Shown: in pieces, positions 39,258 to 47,332 of the stretch | Layout of the letters: every line of letters starts with the position of its first letter | Position numbering within the stretch: position 1 is the stretch's first letter | Source: Olsenella sp. An285 | Lineage (GTDB): Bacteria > Actinomycetota > Coriobacteriia > Coriobacteriales > Atopobiaceae | DNA length: 64,000 nucleotides | Assembly (NCBI RefSeq): GCF_002159625.1 | Contig: NZ_NFIZ01000009.1 | Location: forward strand, 1 to 64,000 | Reading direction: 5' to 3' | Notes under the pieces: generated by a model | Told to the model about the DNA's origin: nothing | Databases searched by the model: none | The model's input: only the letters and a program-made list of their open reading frames with translations | Position numbers and translations under genes: made by a program

Positions 39258-39916
39258 TGGGCGGCAAGAAGAAGCACAAGGGGGCGAGCTACACGAAAGA
39301 CCAGCAGAAGTACCTCAAGAGGCTCGAGAAGGACCTGGGGCAGCAGCTCGCGTCGAAGCCCAAGCGCCTTGCGCACTCACTCTCGGTGGCGAGGACGGCG
39401 GAGGAGCTCGCGTTCGCCTACGGCGTCGACCCCTTCCTCGCCCGCGCCGCGGGAACCCTGCACGACTGGTGCAAGGCGCTCTCCGGCGACGAGCAGGTCG
39501 CGCTCGCGCGCGAGCTGGGAGTCGACTTCGGGGTTGACCTCGAGACTGTACGGCCGCTCCTTCACGGGGTCATTGCGGCGCGCATCCTCCCGGAGCGCTA
39601 TCCCGAGCTGCCCCCCGAGGTCTGGCACGCGATTGCCGTGCACACCACCGCCGCCGTCGAGATGAGCCCCCTCGACGAGGTCATCTTCGTCGCGGACGGC
39701 ATCGAGCCCCTGCGCCACGACACGCCCGGCATCGAGAGGACCCGCTCCCTCGTGGGGAAGGTGAGCCTCGACGACCTCTTCTGGGAGTCCTTCGTCGGAG
39801 GCATCGTCTACGTGCTCGAGGGGGCTCGGCACCTCTATCCCGGCACCGTCGACGTGTACAATGGGCTTGTCGCCCACAGGGCGGAAAGGGAACGAAAGAA
39901 CAAGGAGACTGCATGA
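39257..39916 (+). CDS. yqeK: YqeK-family HD-domain protein (predicted nucleotide hydrolase)
   Basis: The 219-residue product has an HD-type metal site (His40, then His69-Asp70 in LHDWCKAL, and later His residues). YqeK members have been reported to hydrolyse diadenosine tetraphosphate symmetrically. It has a Lys-rich N-terminal extension of about 25 residues. Position between nadD and rsfS is the classic one and supports the call. ATG at 39257 overlaps the nadD stop (TAATG). Confidence 0.88.
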   Translation: MGGKKKHKGASYTKDQQKYLKRLEKDLGQQLASKPKRLAHSLSVARTAEELAFAYGVDPFLARAAGTLHDWCKALSGDEQVALARELGVDFGVDLETVRPLLHGVIAARILPERYPELPPEVWHAIAVHTTAAVEMSPLDEVIFVADGIEPLRHDTPGIERTRSLVGKVSLDDLFWESFVGGIVYVLEGARHLYPGTVDVYNGLVAHRAERERKNKETA

Positions 39917-40269
39917 CAGCAACGCCTCTCGAGATCGCAAAGGTGGCCGCCCTCGCGGCGGACTCGAAGAAGGCTGGCCAGATCGTCCTTCTCGACCTGT
40001 CCTCCAAGACCGACGTCTGCGACTACTTCCTCATCTGCTCCGGTGAGAACACGCGCCAGGTGGATGCCATCGTCGACGAGGTGCGCGAGAAGGTCTCGAA
40101 GAACTGCGGCATCTCTCCCATCTCCTGCGAGGGGCGCGAGAGCCTCTCCTGGGTCCTCGTGGACTACGGCTCTGTCGTGGTCCACGTGTTCCGCCCCGAG
40201 TCTCGCGACTTCTATCGCCTCGAGACCCTCTGGGGCGACGCCCCCCGCGTCGACCTCGACCTTGCCTAA
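39913..40269 (+). CDS. rsfS: Ribosome silencing factor RsfS
   Basis: RsfS binds L14 and blocks subunit joining when nutrients are low. The 118-residue product has the family blocks GQIVLLDLSSKTDVCDYFLI, SGENTRQVDAI and DYGSVVVHVF. It overlaps the yqeK stop (ATGA). Its own TAA stop (40267-40269) is shared with the first bases of repeat cluster B, so the mobile unit abuts the end of the gene. Confidence 0.96.
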   Translation: MTATPLEIAKVAALAADSKKAGQIVLLDLSSKTDVCDYFLICSGENTRQVDAIVDEVREKVSKNCGISPISCEGRESLSWVLVDYGSVVVHVFRPESRDFYRLETLWGDAPRVDLDLA

Positions 40270-40362
40270 AACGGGACGTGCCTGAAACGTGCAAGATTTT
40301 GCATATTTAGGGACGTGCCTGAAACGTGCAAACTTCTGCACGTTTCAGGCACGTCCCGTTTT
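40268..40362. repeat. REP/BIME-like cluster B, left flank of the RAYT gene
   Basis: The outer arms are a perfect 26-bp inverted repeat (40268-40293 and 40337-40362, beginning AAAACGGGACGTGCCTGAAA). Inside, the right half folds into a 21-bp perfect hairpin (40310-40330 with 40337-40357, loop AACTTC). It is an inverted copy of cluster C on the other side of the transposase gene and lies in the same orientation as cluster A. Confidence 0.9.
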
Positions 40363-40451
40363 GTGCAAATTCTTGCATAAAACAAGTTGATGATTAACAT
40401 TTATCCTTTAATTCGATAGCATCCTCTTAATAGTCGTTTATGGGGGTGCAC

Positions 40452-41204
40452 ATGAGAGGGCCAAGAGAAAAATCGGAGCACGGCTTCTACCATGTCGTTA
40501 TGAGGGGGAGCGGGAGGCAGATTCTCTTCGAAGACGACGCCGCGCGGTGCCGCTTTCTCGAGCTCTTGTCGCACGGTCTCGAGAAGTGCAAGGTCAAGCT
40601 GCTCGCATGGTGTCTTATGAGCAATCACGTTCACCTTCTCGTCTGTGACGAGGAGGAGGGCCTCAGCAACCTTCTCCATGATCTTCAGACATCGTTTGCC
40701 ATCTACTTCAACCACACCACCGGACATGTGGGGCATGTCTTTCAGGGCAGATTCTCGAGCGTTGCGATTTGCTCTGACGAGCAGCTGCTGCAGGCAGTTC
40801 GTTACATTCATGACAACCCGGTAAGGTCGGGTCTGTCCCCGCGGGACGAGTATCCGTGGAGCAGCTACCACGAGTATGCCCCTGGCCCTGCCAGCCTTAT
40901 CTCCCCAGAGCTCATTCTTGACATGGTTGGCGGTAGGGAGCGTTTTAGTAAGTACAGCGAAGAGGGCGGTTCTGACGGCTATGTCTTTCGATGCGGGGTG
41001 CGCTACGACGACGAGGATGCGATGTTGGTTGCCCGTCGTGCGCTTGGCTCTGTTGCTCCCACCGCTCTGAAGGCGCTGGTTCCGTCCATGCGCGACCCTC
41101 TATTGCAGCAGCTCAGGGATGCGGGGCTCACCGTTCGTCAGATCGAGCGCGTCACCGGAATCGGTCGCAGTACCATCTCTCACGCAACTCGGCGACGCGC
41201 ATGA
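40452..41204 (+). CDS. REP-associated tyrosine transposase (RAYT, Y1/HUH family)
   Basis: The 250-residue product is a single-strand Y1 transposase of the IS200-like RAYT branch. It has the HUH metal site in SNHVHLLV (His59, His61), the catalytic tyrosine region VRYIHDNPVRSG (Tyr118), and a C-terminal helix-turn-helix (about 226-247). Such proteins are thought to move or maintain short palindromic repeats. ATG at 40452 was chosen over 40440 because GGGGGTG precedes it. The gene and its leader are AT-richer than the neighbours, suggesting transfer. It sits in the convergent gap between rsfS and dinB, enclosed by inverted repeat clusters. Confidence 0.92.
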   Translation: MRGPREKSEHGFYHVVMRGSGRQILFEDDAARCRFLELLSHGLEKCKVKLLAWCLMSNHVHLLVCDEEEGLSNLLHDLQTSFAIYFNHTTGHVGHVFQGRFSSVAICSDEQLLQAVRYIHDNPVRSGLSPRDEYPWSSYHEYAPGPASLISPELILDMVGGRERFSKYSEEGGSDGYVFRCGVRYDDEDAMLVARRALGSVAPTALKALVPSMRDPLLQQLRDAGLTVRQIERVTGIGRSTISHATRRRA

Positions 41205-41209
41205 TGCTC

Positions 41210-41303
41210 AAAACGGGACTGCCTGAAACGTGCAGATATCTGCACGTTTCAGGCACGTCCCCAAATATGCAAATCCTTGCACGTCTCAGGCACGTCCCGT
41301 TTT
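41210..41303. repeat. REP/BIME-like cluster C, right flank of the RAYT gene
   Basis: This is the reverse complement of cluster B with a few changes. One base is missing in the left arm (CGGGACTGCC), making it 94 bp. The strong hairpin now comes first (41215-41234 with 41241-41261, loop GATATC) and the degenerate one second. The outer right arm, TGCACGTCTCAGGCACGTCC onward, runs 41278-41303. Confidence 0.9.
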
Positions 41304-41311
41304 GGGCAAGG

Positions 41312-42571
41312 CTACTCGTCGTCCTTGTGCATCGGTGCGGTGCCGGTGGTGTGGCCGCGGAACCTGAGCTCGCGGCCGTAGCCCACGACGCCGTCGCCAA
41401 ACCGCTCCCTGAGGCGGTCCGTCACCCGACCGAGCTCGGACCTGTCGCGTGCGCTCTGCCCCTCATCCTCGGGGAAGAGGCTCATCTGGCTCGGGGCGGC
41501 GGCACCAAAGCCGGAGACGCCCACGCCGACGAGGCGCACGCGATGCCCGGGCGCCCACAGCTCGTCGAGGAGCCCCACCGCAACCTCGCCGAAGACCCGC
41601 TCGTCGCTCGTGGGGGCGGGGAGCTGCCGCTGCGCCGTCCTGGCATGGCTCACGTCGAACTTGAGCTTGAGGGTTACCGTGGAACCTTCAAGCCCCTTCT
41701 TGCGCAGGCGTCGCCCCGTCATGGCGGCTATGTGCCTCACGGCCGCCACGAGGTCGTCGCGATCGGCGAGGTCCCGGTCGAACGTCCGCTCGTTGCTCAC
41801 GGACTTGACCTCTTCGGGCGCGGCGGCCTCCACCACCCGGCTGCGCTCCTCTCCGGCCGCGCGCACCCTCATGCGTGGCCCGAGCACGCCGAACTCCCGC
41901 TCGAGCGCTCGCTCGTCCGCGCGGGAGAGCTCGCCGAGCGTGCGGATCCCCAGGTCCTTGAGGCGCCGCTCCGTCGCAGGTCCCACGCCGCTCATCGCGC
42001 CAACGGGTAGCGGTGCCAGAAAGGCCCGCTCCGTGCCGGGGAAGACCACGGTGAGCCCGCGCGGCTTCTCGCGCTCCGAGGCGATCTTCGCGACGGTCTT
42101 GTTCACGCCCAGGCCTATCGAGCAGGTGACGCCGAGCTCCGCCACGCGCGCCTGTATGCGCCGGCAGATGGCGATGGGGCTCTCTCGCGAGTAGCGCCCC
42201 GGGGTCACGTCGAAGAAGGCCTCGTCGATGGAGACCTGCTCGACGAGCGGCGTCTCCGCGCAGAGCACGTCCATGACCGAGCGGCTCACCTCCCGGTAGC
42301 GGGCGAAGTTGCCGCGGGTCCAGATGGCGTCGGGGCAGAGGCGGCGCGCCGTGGCGGACGGCATGGCGGAGTGGACCCCGTAGCGTCTCGCCTCGTAGGA
42401 GGCGGTGGAGACGACGCCCCTGTGCTCGGCGCTTCCGCCAACGATGACGGGGAGCCCGCGCCACTCCGGGTGGTCGAGCTGCTCCACCGAGGCGAAGAAC
42501 GCGTCGAGATCGAGCAGGCCCACCGCCGGGCCCGCCCAGTCGAGGGCATCGCTGTTGCGCACGTCATCCAT
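41312..42571 (-). CDS. dinB: DNA polymerase IV (Y family)
   Basis: A translesion polymerase. The 419-residue product has DLDAFFASVE (metal Asp), SIDEAFFDV (catalytic Asp-Glu), GLGVNKTVAKIAS and a helix-hairpin-helix thumb region. QMSLF near residue 375 fits the sliding-clamp binding motif. It follows the histidine kinase gene by seven bases on the minus strand. No ribosome site precedes the ATG at 42571, but TATAAT (42578-42583, minus strand) ends six bases before it, so a leaderless transcript is possible. No LexA box was recognised. Confidence 0.94.
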   Translation of the reverse strand: MDDVRNSDALDWAGPAVGLLDLDAFFASVEQLDHPEWRGLPVIVGGSAEHRGVVSTASYEARRYGVHSAMPSATARRLCPDAIWTRGNFARYREVSRSVMDVLCAETPLVEQVSIDEAFFDVTPGRYSRESPIAICRRIQARVAELGVTCSIGLGVNKTVAKIASEREKPRGLTVVFPGTERAFLAPLPVGAMSGVGPATERRLKDLGIRTLGELSRADERALEREFGVLGPRMRVRAAGEERSRVVEAAAPEEVKSVSNERTFDRDLADRDDLVAAVRHIAAMTGRRLRKKGLEGSTVTLKLKFDVSHARTAQRQLPAPTSDERVFGEVAVGLLDELWAPGHRVRLVGVGVSGFGAAAPSQMSLFPEDEGQSARDRSELGRVTDRLRERFGDGVVGYGRELRFRGHTTGTAPMHKDDE

Positions 42572-42577
42572 GCGTCG

Positions 42578-42583
42578 ATTATA
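42578..42583 (-). promoter_or_regulatory. Possible leaderless-transcript -10 box for dinB
   Basis: A perfect TATAAT on the minus strand ends six bases before the dinB ATG and contains the histidine kinase stop codon. This spacing would put the transcript start at or next to the ATG. The -35 position (CGACGA) is poor, so chance is possible. Confidence 0.35.
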
Positions 42584-43850
42584 CGTTGGTACCCCTCGGG
42601 TCGTCGGGGTGGGGCGAGGGGCTTCCGGCGAGGGGCAGGGTCACGGTGAAGGTGGTCCCCGCCTCGGCGGAGGAGGTGACCCCGATCGTGCCGCCGTGGG
42701 CCTCCGCGATGCTTCGCGCAATGGCGAGCCCGAGGCCGAAGCCGCCCGTCTCCTTGCGCTCGCGCGCCTCGTCCGTGCGGTAGAAGCGGTCGAAGAGGTG
42801 CTCGATGTCCTCCGGAGGTATGACGTCGCCGTGGTTGTTCACGGAGAGCCGCGCTCGCCTTCCTTCACGAGCCAGTGCCGCGGTCACCTCGCTGCCCTGC
42901 CGCGCGTACTTCGTCGCGTTGTCCAGGAGCGTCCTCACGAGGCGCGCGAGCTGCTCGCCGTCCCCGAGCGTCACGAGTCCCGGCTCGACGGCGCACTCGA
43001 TGGAGCACCCCCGCTCGAAGGCCACCGGGTCGAACTCAAGCGCGCAGCGCTCCACGAGCCCCGAGAGCGAGACCTCGTCCCTCGCGACGGCGCGCTCCGA
43101 GCCCTGCTCGTCCGCGCGCGCCAGGGTGAGAAGGTCGTCCACGAGGACCTTCATGTGACCCGCCTCGTCCGAGGTGCTGCTCACCCAGCGCTGCGCGTCA
43201 GGCGGGAGCCCCTCCATCCTCTCGAGGATCTGCGTGTTTGCAAGAATGACCGCAAGCGGCGTCTTGAGCTCGTGGGAGGCGTCCGAGACGAAGCGCCTCT
43301 GCTGGTCCCACGCCCGCCTCACGGGGCGGAGAACCCAGCCCGAGAGCCCATAGGAGACGACGAAGATCGCACCCATCGAGACCACGAAGATGGCGAGGCT
43401 GCTCAGCGCCTGTGCGCGCAGGGCGGCCCCCCTGAGGTAGGTGTCGACAAAGGCGATGCGCCAGCCCCAGGAGGCCTCGGTCCTCATCCAGGCTATCTCA
43501 TAGCCCTCGCAGCGACCGGACTCCTCCTTGCTGGCGAGGGCCTGGCGCACCACCTCGCGCAGCGTCTCGTCGGGCACGTTGGCGACGAAGCTCGTCCGGT
43601 CGAAGATGATGCCGTCCTGCGTCACGTCCACGACCACCGCGAGCATGAGCTCGGCGCTCTGCGTGTCGGATGAGTCGCCCACGGTGGCCGTGGCTATGCC
43701 GTCGGAGATGGCTCGCTGGAGTATCTGCACCACGATACCTCGCTGCGTGAGGGCGCTCGAGAAGAGCGAGGAGCCGAGCACGCCCGCGAGGACGAGGCCA
43801 ACGAGGAGCATGGTGATGGCGGTGAACTTCCGCCTCAGCCTCTTGAGCAT
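42579..43850 (-). CDS. Sensor histidine kinase
   Basis: The 423-residue membrane kinase has an N-terminal helix (about 10-33), an extracytoplasmic sensor region (about 34-148), a second helix (about 149-172), a short HAMP-like linker, the phosphorylated histidine His193 in SHELKTPL, and the ATPase domain with DNATKYA, DRFYR and GFGLGLAIA. Its signal is not predictable. It lies seven bases after the response regulator gene and is its cognate partner. Confidence 0.93.
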   Translation of the reverse strand: MLKRLRRKFTAITMLLVGLVLAGVLGSSLFSSALTQRGIVVQILQRAISDGIATATVGDSSDTQSAELMLAVVVDVTQDGIIFDRTSFVANVPDETLREVVRQALASKEESGRCEGYEIAWMRTEASWGWRIAFVDTYLRGAALRAQALSSLAIFVVSMGAIFVVSYGLSGWVLRPVRRAWDQQRRFVSDASHELKTPLAVILANTQILERMEGLPPDAQRWVSSTSDEAGHMKVLVDDLLTLARADEQGSERAVARDEVSLSGLVERCALEFDPVAFERGCSIECAVEPGLVTLGDGEQLARLVRTLLDNATKYARQGSEVTAALAREGRRARLSVNNHGDVIPPEDIEHLFDRFYRTDEARERKETGGFGLGLAIARSIAEAHGGTIGVTSSAEAGTTFTVTLPLAGSPSPHPDDPRGTNV

Positions 43851-43857
43851 GGCGGGG

Positions 43858-44532
43858 CTACGAGAAGACCTCGAGGCGGTAGCCGAGCATCCTCAGGGTG
43901 GTTATCTGCACCTTGGAACCCACGTGGGCAAGCTTCTTGCGCAGGAAGGAGACGTAGGCCTCGACGGAGTTCTCCGAGGCCTCGGCGTCGGCGCCCCACA
44001 CGCGCAGGAGCAGGTCCTGCTTGGAGACCACGCGGCTCGTGGAGCTCATGAGAATGGACATGACCTCGAACTCCTTGCCCGAGAGGTGAACCGTGGAGTC
44101 GCCGCACGTGAGGTCGTGGGTGTCCAGGGTGAGCGTCACGTCGCCAAACGTCACCTCGTCGAGCACGACGTCGCCGCGGCGGCGGGTGAGGGCGCGCAGC
44201 CGCGCCAGGAGCTCGTCGGCCTCGAAGGGCTTGGTCATGTAGTCGTCCGCGCCGGCGTCAAGCCCCTCGACCTTGTCGGCGGTCGTGGTGCGCGCGGTGA
44301 GGAGAAGAACGGGCGTGGAGACGCCCTCGCGCCTCATCTCGTGGACGATCTCGTAGCCGCTCAAGCCGGGGAGCATGACGTCGAGGACCACGGCGTCGTA
44401 GAGGCCGGACAGAGCCGAGCGAAGGCCGGAGCGGCCGTCGTAGGCGGCCTCGGCGTTGTAGGAAGCACTCTCGAGTATCTGCACGATGGCGTCCGCGAGG
44501 TTGCGCTCGTCCTCGACAACCAGCACGTTCAT
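43858..44532 (-). CDS. OmpR/PhoB-family response regulator
   Basis: The 224-residue product has a receiver domain with the acidic pocket (Glu-Asp at 7-8), phosphoacceptor Asp51, Thr79 and Lys101, and a C-terminal winged-helix DNA-binding domain. ATG at 44532 has GGAG upstream. It is first in the operon regulator-kinase-dinB, an arrangement that would put the mutagenic polymerase under the same transcript as an envelope sensor. Confidence 0.94.
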   Translation of the reverse strand: MNVLVVEDERNLADAIVQILESASYNAEAAYDGRSGLRSALSGLYDAVVLDVMLPGLSGYEIVHEMRREGVSTPVLLLTARTTTADKVEGLDAGADDYMTKPFEADELLARLRALTRRRGDVVLDEVTFGDVTLTLDTHDLTCGDSTVHLSGKEFEVMSILMSSTSRVVSKQDLLLRVWGADAEASENSVEAYVSFLRKKLAHVGSKVQITTLRMLGYRLEVFS

Positions 44533-44664
44533 GGTTTCTCCTCTCATGGCCGCGATCTTCGGCCAAACGGCGTTCGGCTGCTATCCTACCCAGCGGCGCT
44601 GAATTTCATCTGAACCACCTCTCGCGTGACGTTTCAGTATGCTGCCGTTCACAAAAACTGCACC

Positions 44665-44692
44665 TTGCGGCCAAAATGAAGAGCGGTATGAT
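44665..44692 (+). promoter_or_regulatory. Promoter of rpsP operon
   Basis: TTGCGG at 44665-44670 and TATGAT at 44687-44692 with a 16-base spacer, about 75 bases before the rpsP start. Confidence 0.7.
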
Positions 44693-44767
44693 GGTTAATC
44701 GCTTTGTGGCTTTGCGGTGCGGCCAATCCTTACGACCACGCGCACCGCACGACTGGAGGAGTTTTCA

Positions 44768-45103
44768 TTGGCAGTTAAGATTCGCCTGGCCCGTCACGGT
44801 GCCAAGAAGCGTCCGTACTACCGCGTCGTCGTCGCCGACGGCCGCATGCCGCGCGACGGCCGCTACATCGAGGAGGTCGGCCGCTACAACCCGCTGACCA
44901 ACCCCAAGGTCATCGACATCAACCTCGAGAAGGTTGACGAGTGGGTCTCCAAGGGCGCCCAGCCCACCAACGCCGTCGCCCACCTCATCGAGGTCGCCCG
45001 CAACGGCCAGCCTGCCGTCGAGAAGAAGGCCAAGATCTCGAAGAAGGCCGCTGCCAAGGCCGCCGCTGCCGCCGAGGCCGCCGCTGAGGCCGACGCCGAG
45101 TAG
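44768..45103 (+). CDS. rpsP: 30S ribosomal protein S16
   Basis: The 111-residue product begins with [20 protein letters not shown], the family N-terminus. The start is TTG at 44768: it directly precedes this N-terminus and has GGAGGAG at the right spacing, whereas the upstream in-frame ATG at 44717 lies before the ribosome site. An Ala/Glu/Lys-rich C-terminal tail extends past residue 90. It opens rpsP-khpA-rimM-trmD. Confidence 0.96.
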   Translation: MAVKIRLARHGAKKRPYYRVVVADGRMPRDGRYIEEVGRYNPLTNPKVIDINLEKVDEWVSKGAQPTNAVAHLIEVARNGQPAVEKKAKISKKAAAKAAAAAEAAAEADAE

Positions 45104-45112
45104 GCATCACGC

Positions 45113-45403
45113 ATGGATAACACGGAGAGCATGCTCGTCGAGCCCGAGGAGCGCGAGCTCCCCTCCGATCGAGTCGCGGACCTTGTCGAGTACATCGTCT
45201 GCGGTCTTGTGGACGACGAGGACGCCGTCTCCCTTGACGTGACCGACAGCGAAGGCTCGTCCCTCATCGAGGTCACGTGCTCCGAGGCCGACGCGGGTCG
45301 CGTCATCGGCCGCAAGGGCCGCACCATCAAGGCGATCCGCACGCTCGCGCGCGCCCTCGGGCAGCGCGTGGGGACCGCCGTTGAGGTCGAGGTCATAGGC
45401 TAG
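45113..45403 (+). CDS. khpA: KH-domain RNA-binding protein KhpA
   Basis: The 96-residue product is a small KH protein with the RNA-binding loop VIGRKGRTIKAIR (about 64-76). KhpA works with KhpB in RNA binding linked to cell elongation and division in Gram-positive bacteria. It lies nine bases after rpsP, in its usual place between rpsP and rimM. Confidence 0.93.
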   Translation: MDNTESMLVEPEERELPSDRVADLVEYIVCGLVDDEDAVSLDVTDSEGSSLIEVTCSEADAGRVIGRKGRTIKAIRTLARALGQRVGTAVEVEVIG

Positions 45404-45408
45404 GGAGC

Positions 45409-45933
45409 ATGCGGGAGCGCTTCAGGGCCATAGCCCGTGTCGAGAAGACGCACGGGAGAAGAGGGGAGGTCGTGACGGTTTCCGTCCACGGCCTTCCCTC
45501 ACTTGTGCGCGAGGGCCTCGAGGTCTTCGTGGTGCCCCCCGCCCTCAAGGGGCCGCGGCACCACGTTGTGACCTCGTGCTCCTCCGACGACCGGTCGGGA
45601 TGCCTCGTGGGGCTCTCCGGCGTGGGGGACCTCCGCGCCGCCGAGGGCCTCGTGGGCAAGACCCTGCTCGCCCGCGAGGCGGACCTTCCCGAGGACCTCT
45701 CGCTCCACGACGCCGCGCGCCTCGTCGGGCGCGTGGTCGAGGTCTCGCCCACCGGCGACACGGGAACCATCGAGGAGGTCATGCGGGGACCCGCCAACGA
45801 CGTCTGGGTCGTGCGGGGCGCCCGCGGGGAGATTCTCCTCCCCGTCATCGACGACGTCGTCTCCGCCGTTCCCGAGAGCGGCCCCATCCCGGTGCGCGTC
45901 CCCGCCGGGCTCGAGTGGGAGGCCGCGTCGTGA
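45409..45933 (+). CDS. rimM: 16S rRNA processing factor RimM
   Basis: The 174-residue product has the N-terminal RimM barrel (VEKTHGRRGEVVTV) and the C-terminal PRC-barrel-like domain with VWVV and ILLPVIDDVV. RimM helps assemble the 30S head around S19. It lies five bases after khpA and overlaps trmD by four bases. Confidence 0.92.
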   Translation: MRERFRAIARVEKTHGRRGEVVTVSVHGLPSLVREGLEVFVVPPALKGPRHHVVTSCSSDDRSGCLVGLSGVGDLRAAEGLVGKTLLAREADLPEDLSLHDAARLVGRVVEVSPTGDTGTIEEVMRGPANDVWVVRGARGEILLPVIDDVVSAVPESGPIPVRVPAGLEWEAAS

Positions 45934-46673
45934 TCTTCGAGACCCTCTCCGTCTTTCCCGAGGTCTTCTCGCCCTACCTGGACGTCTCCATCATGGGGCG
46001 CGCGCAGAGGGCGGGTGTGTTCTCCTTCCTCTCGCATGACCTGCGGGACTGGACGCACGACAGGCACCGCACCGTGGACGACGCTCCCTTCGGGGGCGGG
46101 CAGGGGATGCTCATGAAGCCCGCGCCCATCTTCGAGGCCGTCGAGGACATCTCCTCGCAGGGGCCCTCGAGGCCTCACGTGGTGTTCTTCTCGCCCTGCG
46201 GCAGGCGCTACGACCAGCGCGCCGCCGAGCGCCTGGCCAAGGAGGACAGGATCTTGCTGGTGTGCGGGCGCTACGAGGGCATGGACGAGCGCGCCTACGC
46301 GCTCGCGGACGACGTCTTCTCCCTCGGGGACTACGTCCTCACGGGCGGCGAGCTTGCCGCGCTGGTCGTCATCGACTCCGTCGCCCGGCTCCTGCCCGGT
46401 GCCCTCGGGGACGAGATGAGCGCCGTGGACGAGTCCTTCTCGCCCGCGGGGCTCCTCGAGTACGCGCAGTACACGCGCCCCGCCAGCTACCGCGGCATGG
46501 ACGTCCCCGAGGTCCTGCTCTCCGGGGACCACGCACGCGTGGCGGCGTGGAGGAGGAAGAGCGCCATAGAGAGGACCGCGCGCTGGAGGCCCGACCTCCT
46601 GGACGCCGCTGACCTCACGCCGGAGGAGCTCGAGCGCGCCCGGGCGATCGCCCGGGGAGAGGAAGGGGAGTGA
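45930..46673 (+). CDS. trmD: tRNA (guanine-37-N1) methyltransferase
   Basis: The enzyme methylates G37 of tRNAs to prevent frameshifting. The 247-residue product has the SPOUT knot: LVCGRYEGMDERA, and YVLTGGELAAL that holds S-adenosylmethionine, plus DDAPFGGGQGM near the N-terminus. The start is GTG at 45930 overlapping the rimM stop (GTGA). Confidence 0.97.
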   Translation: MIFETLSVFPEVFSPYLDVSIMGRAQRAGVFSFLSHDLRDWTHDRHRTVDDAPFGGGQGMLMKPAPIFEAVEDISSQGPSRPHVVFFSPCGRRYDQRAAERLAKEDRILLVCGRYEGMDERAYALADDVFSLGDYVLTGGELAALVVIDSVARLLPGALGDEMSAVDESFSPAGLLEYAQYTRPASYRGMDVPEVLLSGDHARVAAWRRKSAIERTARWRPDLLDAADLTPEELERARAIARGEEGE

Positions 46674-46678
46674 GCCCC

Positions 46679-47305
46679 ATGGCGGAGCACCTGAGAGAGC
46701 GGCCCGACGCCGATGCCGGCGTGCGGGACGAGAAGGGCGGGGACGCCGAGAAGAACGGGCGCGCCCGCGAGGGCGGGTCATCGGGGATCCTCTGGTTCCT
46801 CGGGCCCGTGATCGTCGCCGTCGTGGTGGCGCTCTTTGTCAAGACCTACGTGGTCACCCCGTACGTGGTGCCCACCGGCTCCATGCTCGAGACCATCCAG
46901 GAGGGCGACATGCTCCTGGGGGAGTGCGTCACCCTGCACTTCCAGGACCCCGAGCAGGATGACATCGTGACCTTCCGCAGCCCGCTCGACGGCGAGACCC
47001 TCATCAAGCGCGTCGTGGCCGTGGGCGGGCAGACCATAGACCTCGTGGACGGCGAGGTCTACGTCGACGGGGAGCGCCTCGACGAGCCCTACACCGGCGG
47101 CAAGCCCACCTACTCGCTGAGCGAGTACGTGGGCTCTGCCGGGATCGAGTACCCCTACGTCGTGCCCGAGGGGACCGTCTGGGTCATGGGCGACAACAGG
47201 ACCGACTCACGTGACTCGCGCTACTTTGGACCCGTGGACGTGGATGACGTAACATCGAGGGCGCTCTTCATCTACTGGCCGCCCTCCGACATAGGTGGGC
47301 TCTAG
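46679..47305 (+). CDS. lepB: Signal peptidase I
   Basis: The membrane enzyme removes signal peptides from exported proteins. The 208-residue product has a polar N-terminal stretch of about 35 residues, one membrane helix (about 37-57), catalytic Ser68 in PTGSM, catalytic Lys110 in LIKRVVAVGG, and GDNRTDSRDSR near the C-terminus. ATG at 46679 follows GGAAGGGGAG; a GTG at 46670 overlapping trmD is a weaker option. Confidence 0.95.
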   Translation: MAEHLRERPDADAGVRDEKGGDAEKNGRAREGGSSGILWFLGPVIVAVVVALFVKTYVVTPYVVPTGSMLETIQEGDMLLGECVTLHFQDPEQDDIVTFRSPLDGETLIKRVVAVGGQTIDLVDGEVYVDGERLDEPYTGGKPTYSLSEYVGSAGIEYPYVVPEGTVWVMGDNRTDSRDSRYFGPVDVDDVTSRALFIYWPPSDIGGL

Positions 47306-47332
47306 CCCCAAGAGGCAAGGAGAGATTCGGAT

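Larger units (their letters stand above)
40268..41303. mobile_element. 1.04-kb RAYT unit bounded by inverted 95-bp repeat clusters
   Basis: Clusters B and C, in opposite orientation, exactly bracket the transposase gene, giving a symmetric unit with AAAACGGGAC at both outer ends. Its left end touches the rsfS stop codon and its right end lies eight bases from the dinB stop. The unit is therefore inserted precisely between two convergent genes. Whether the whole 1.04 kb moves, or only the repeats, is unknown. Confidence 0.75.

Noticed and set aside
40363-40377. Extra GTGCAAATTCTTGCA hairpin after cluster B
   Set aside because: It looks like one degenerate repeat half, but it is short and absent at the other two clusters, so it is not listed as a separate feature.
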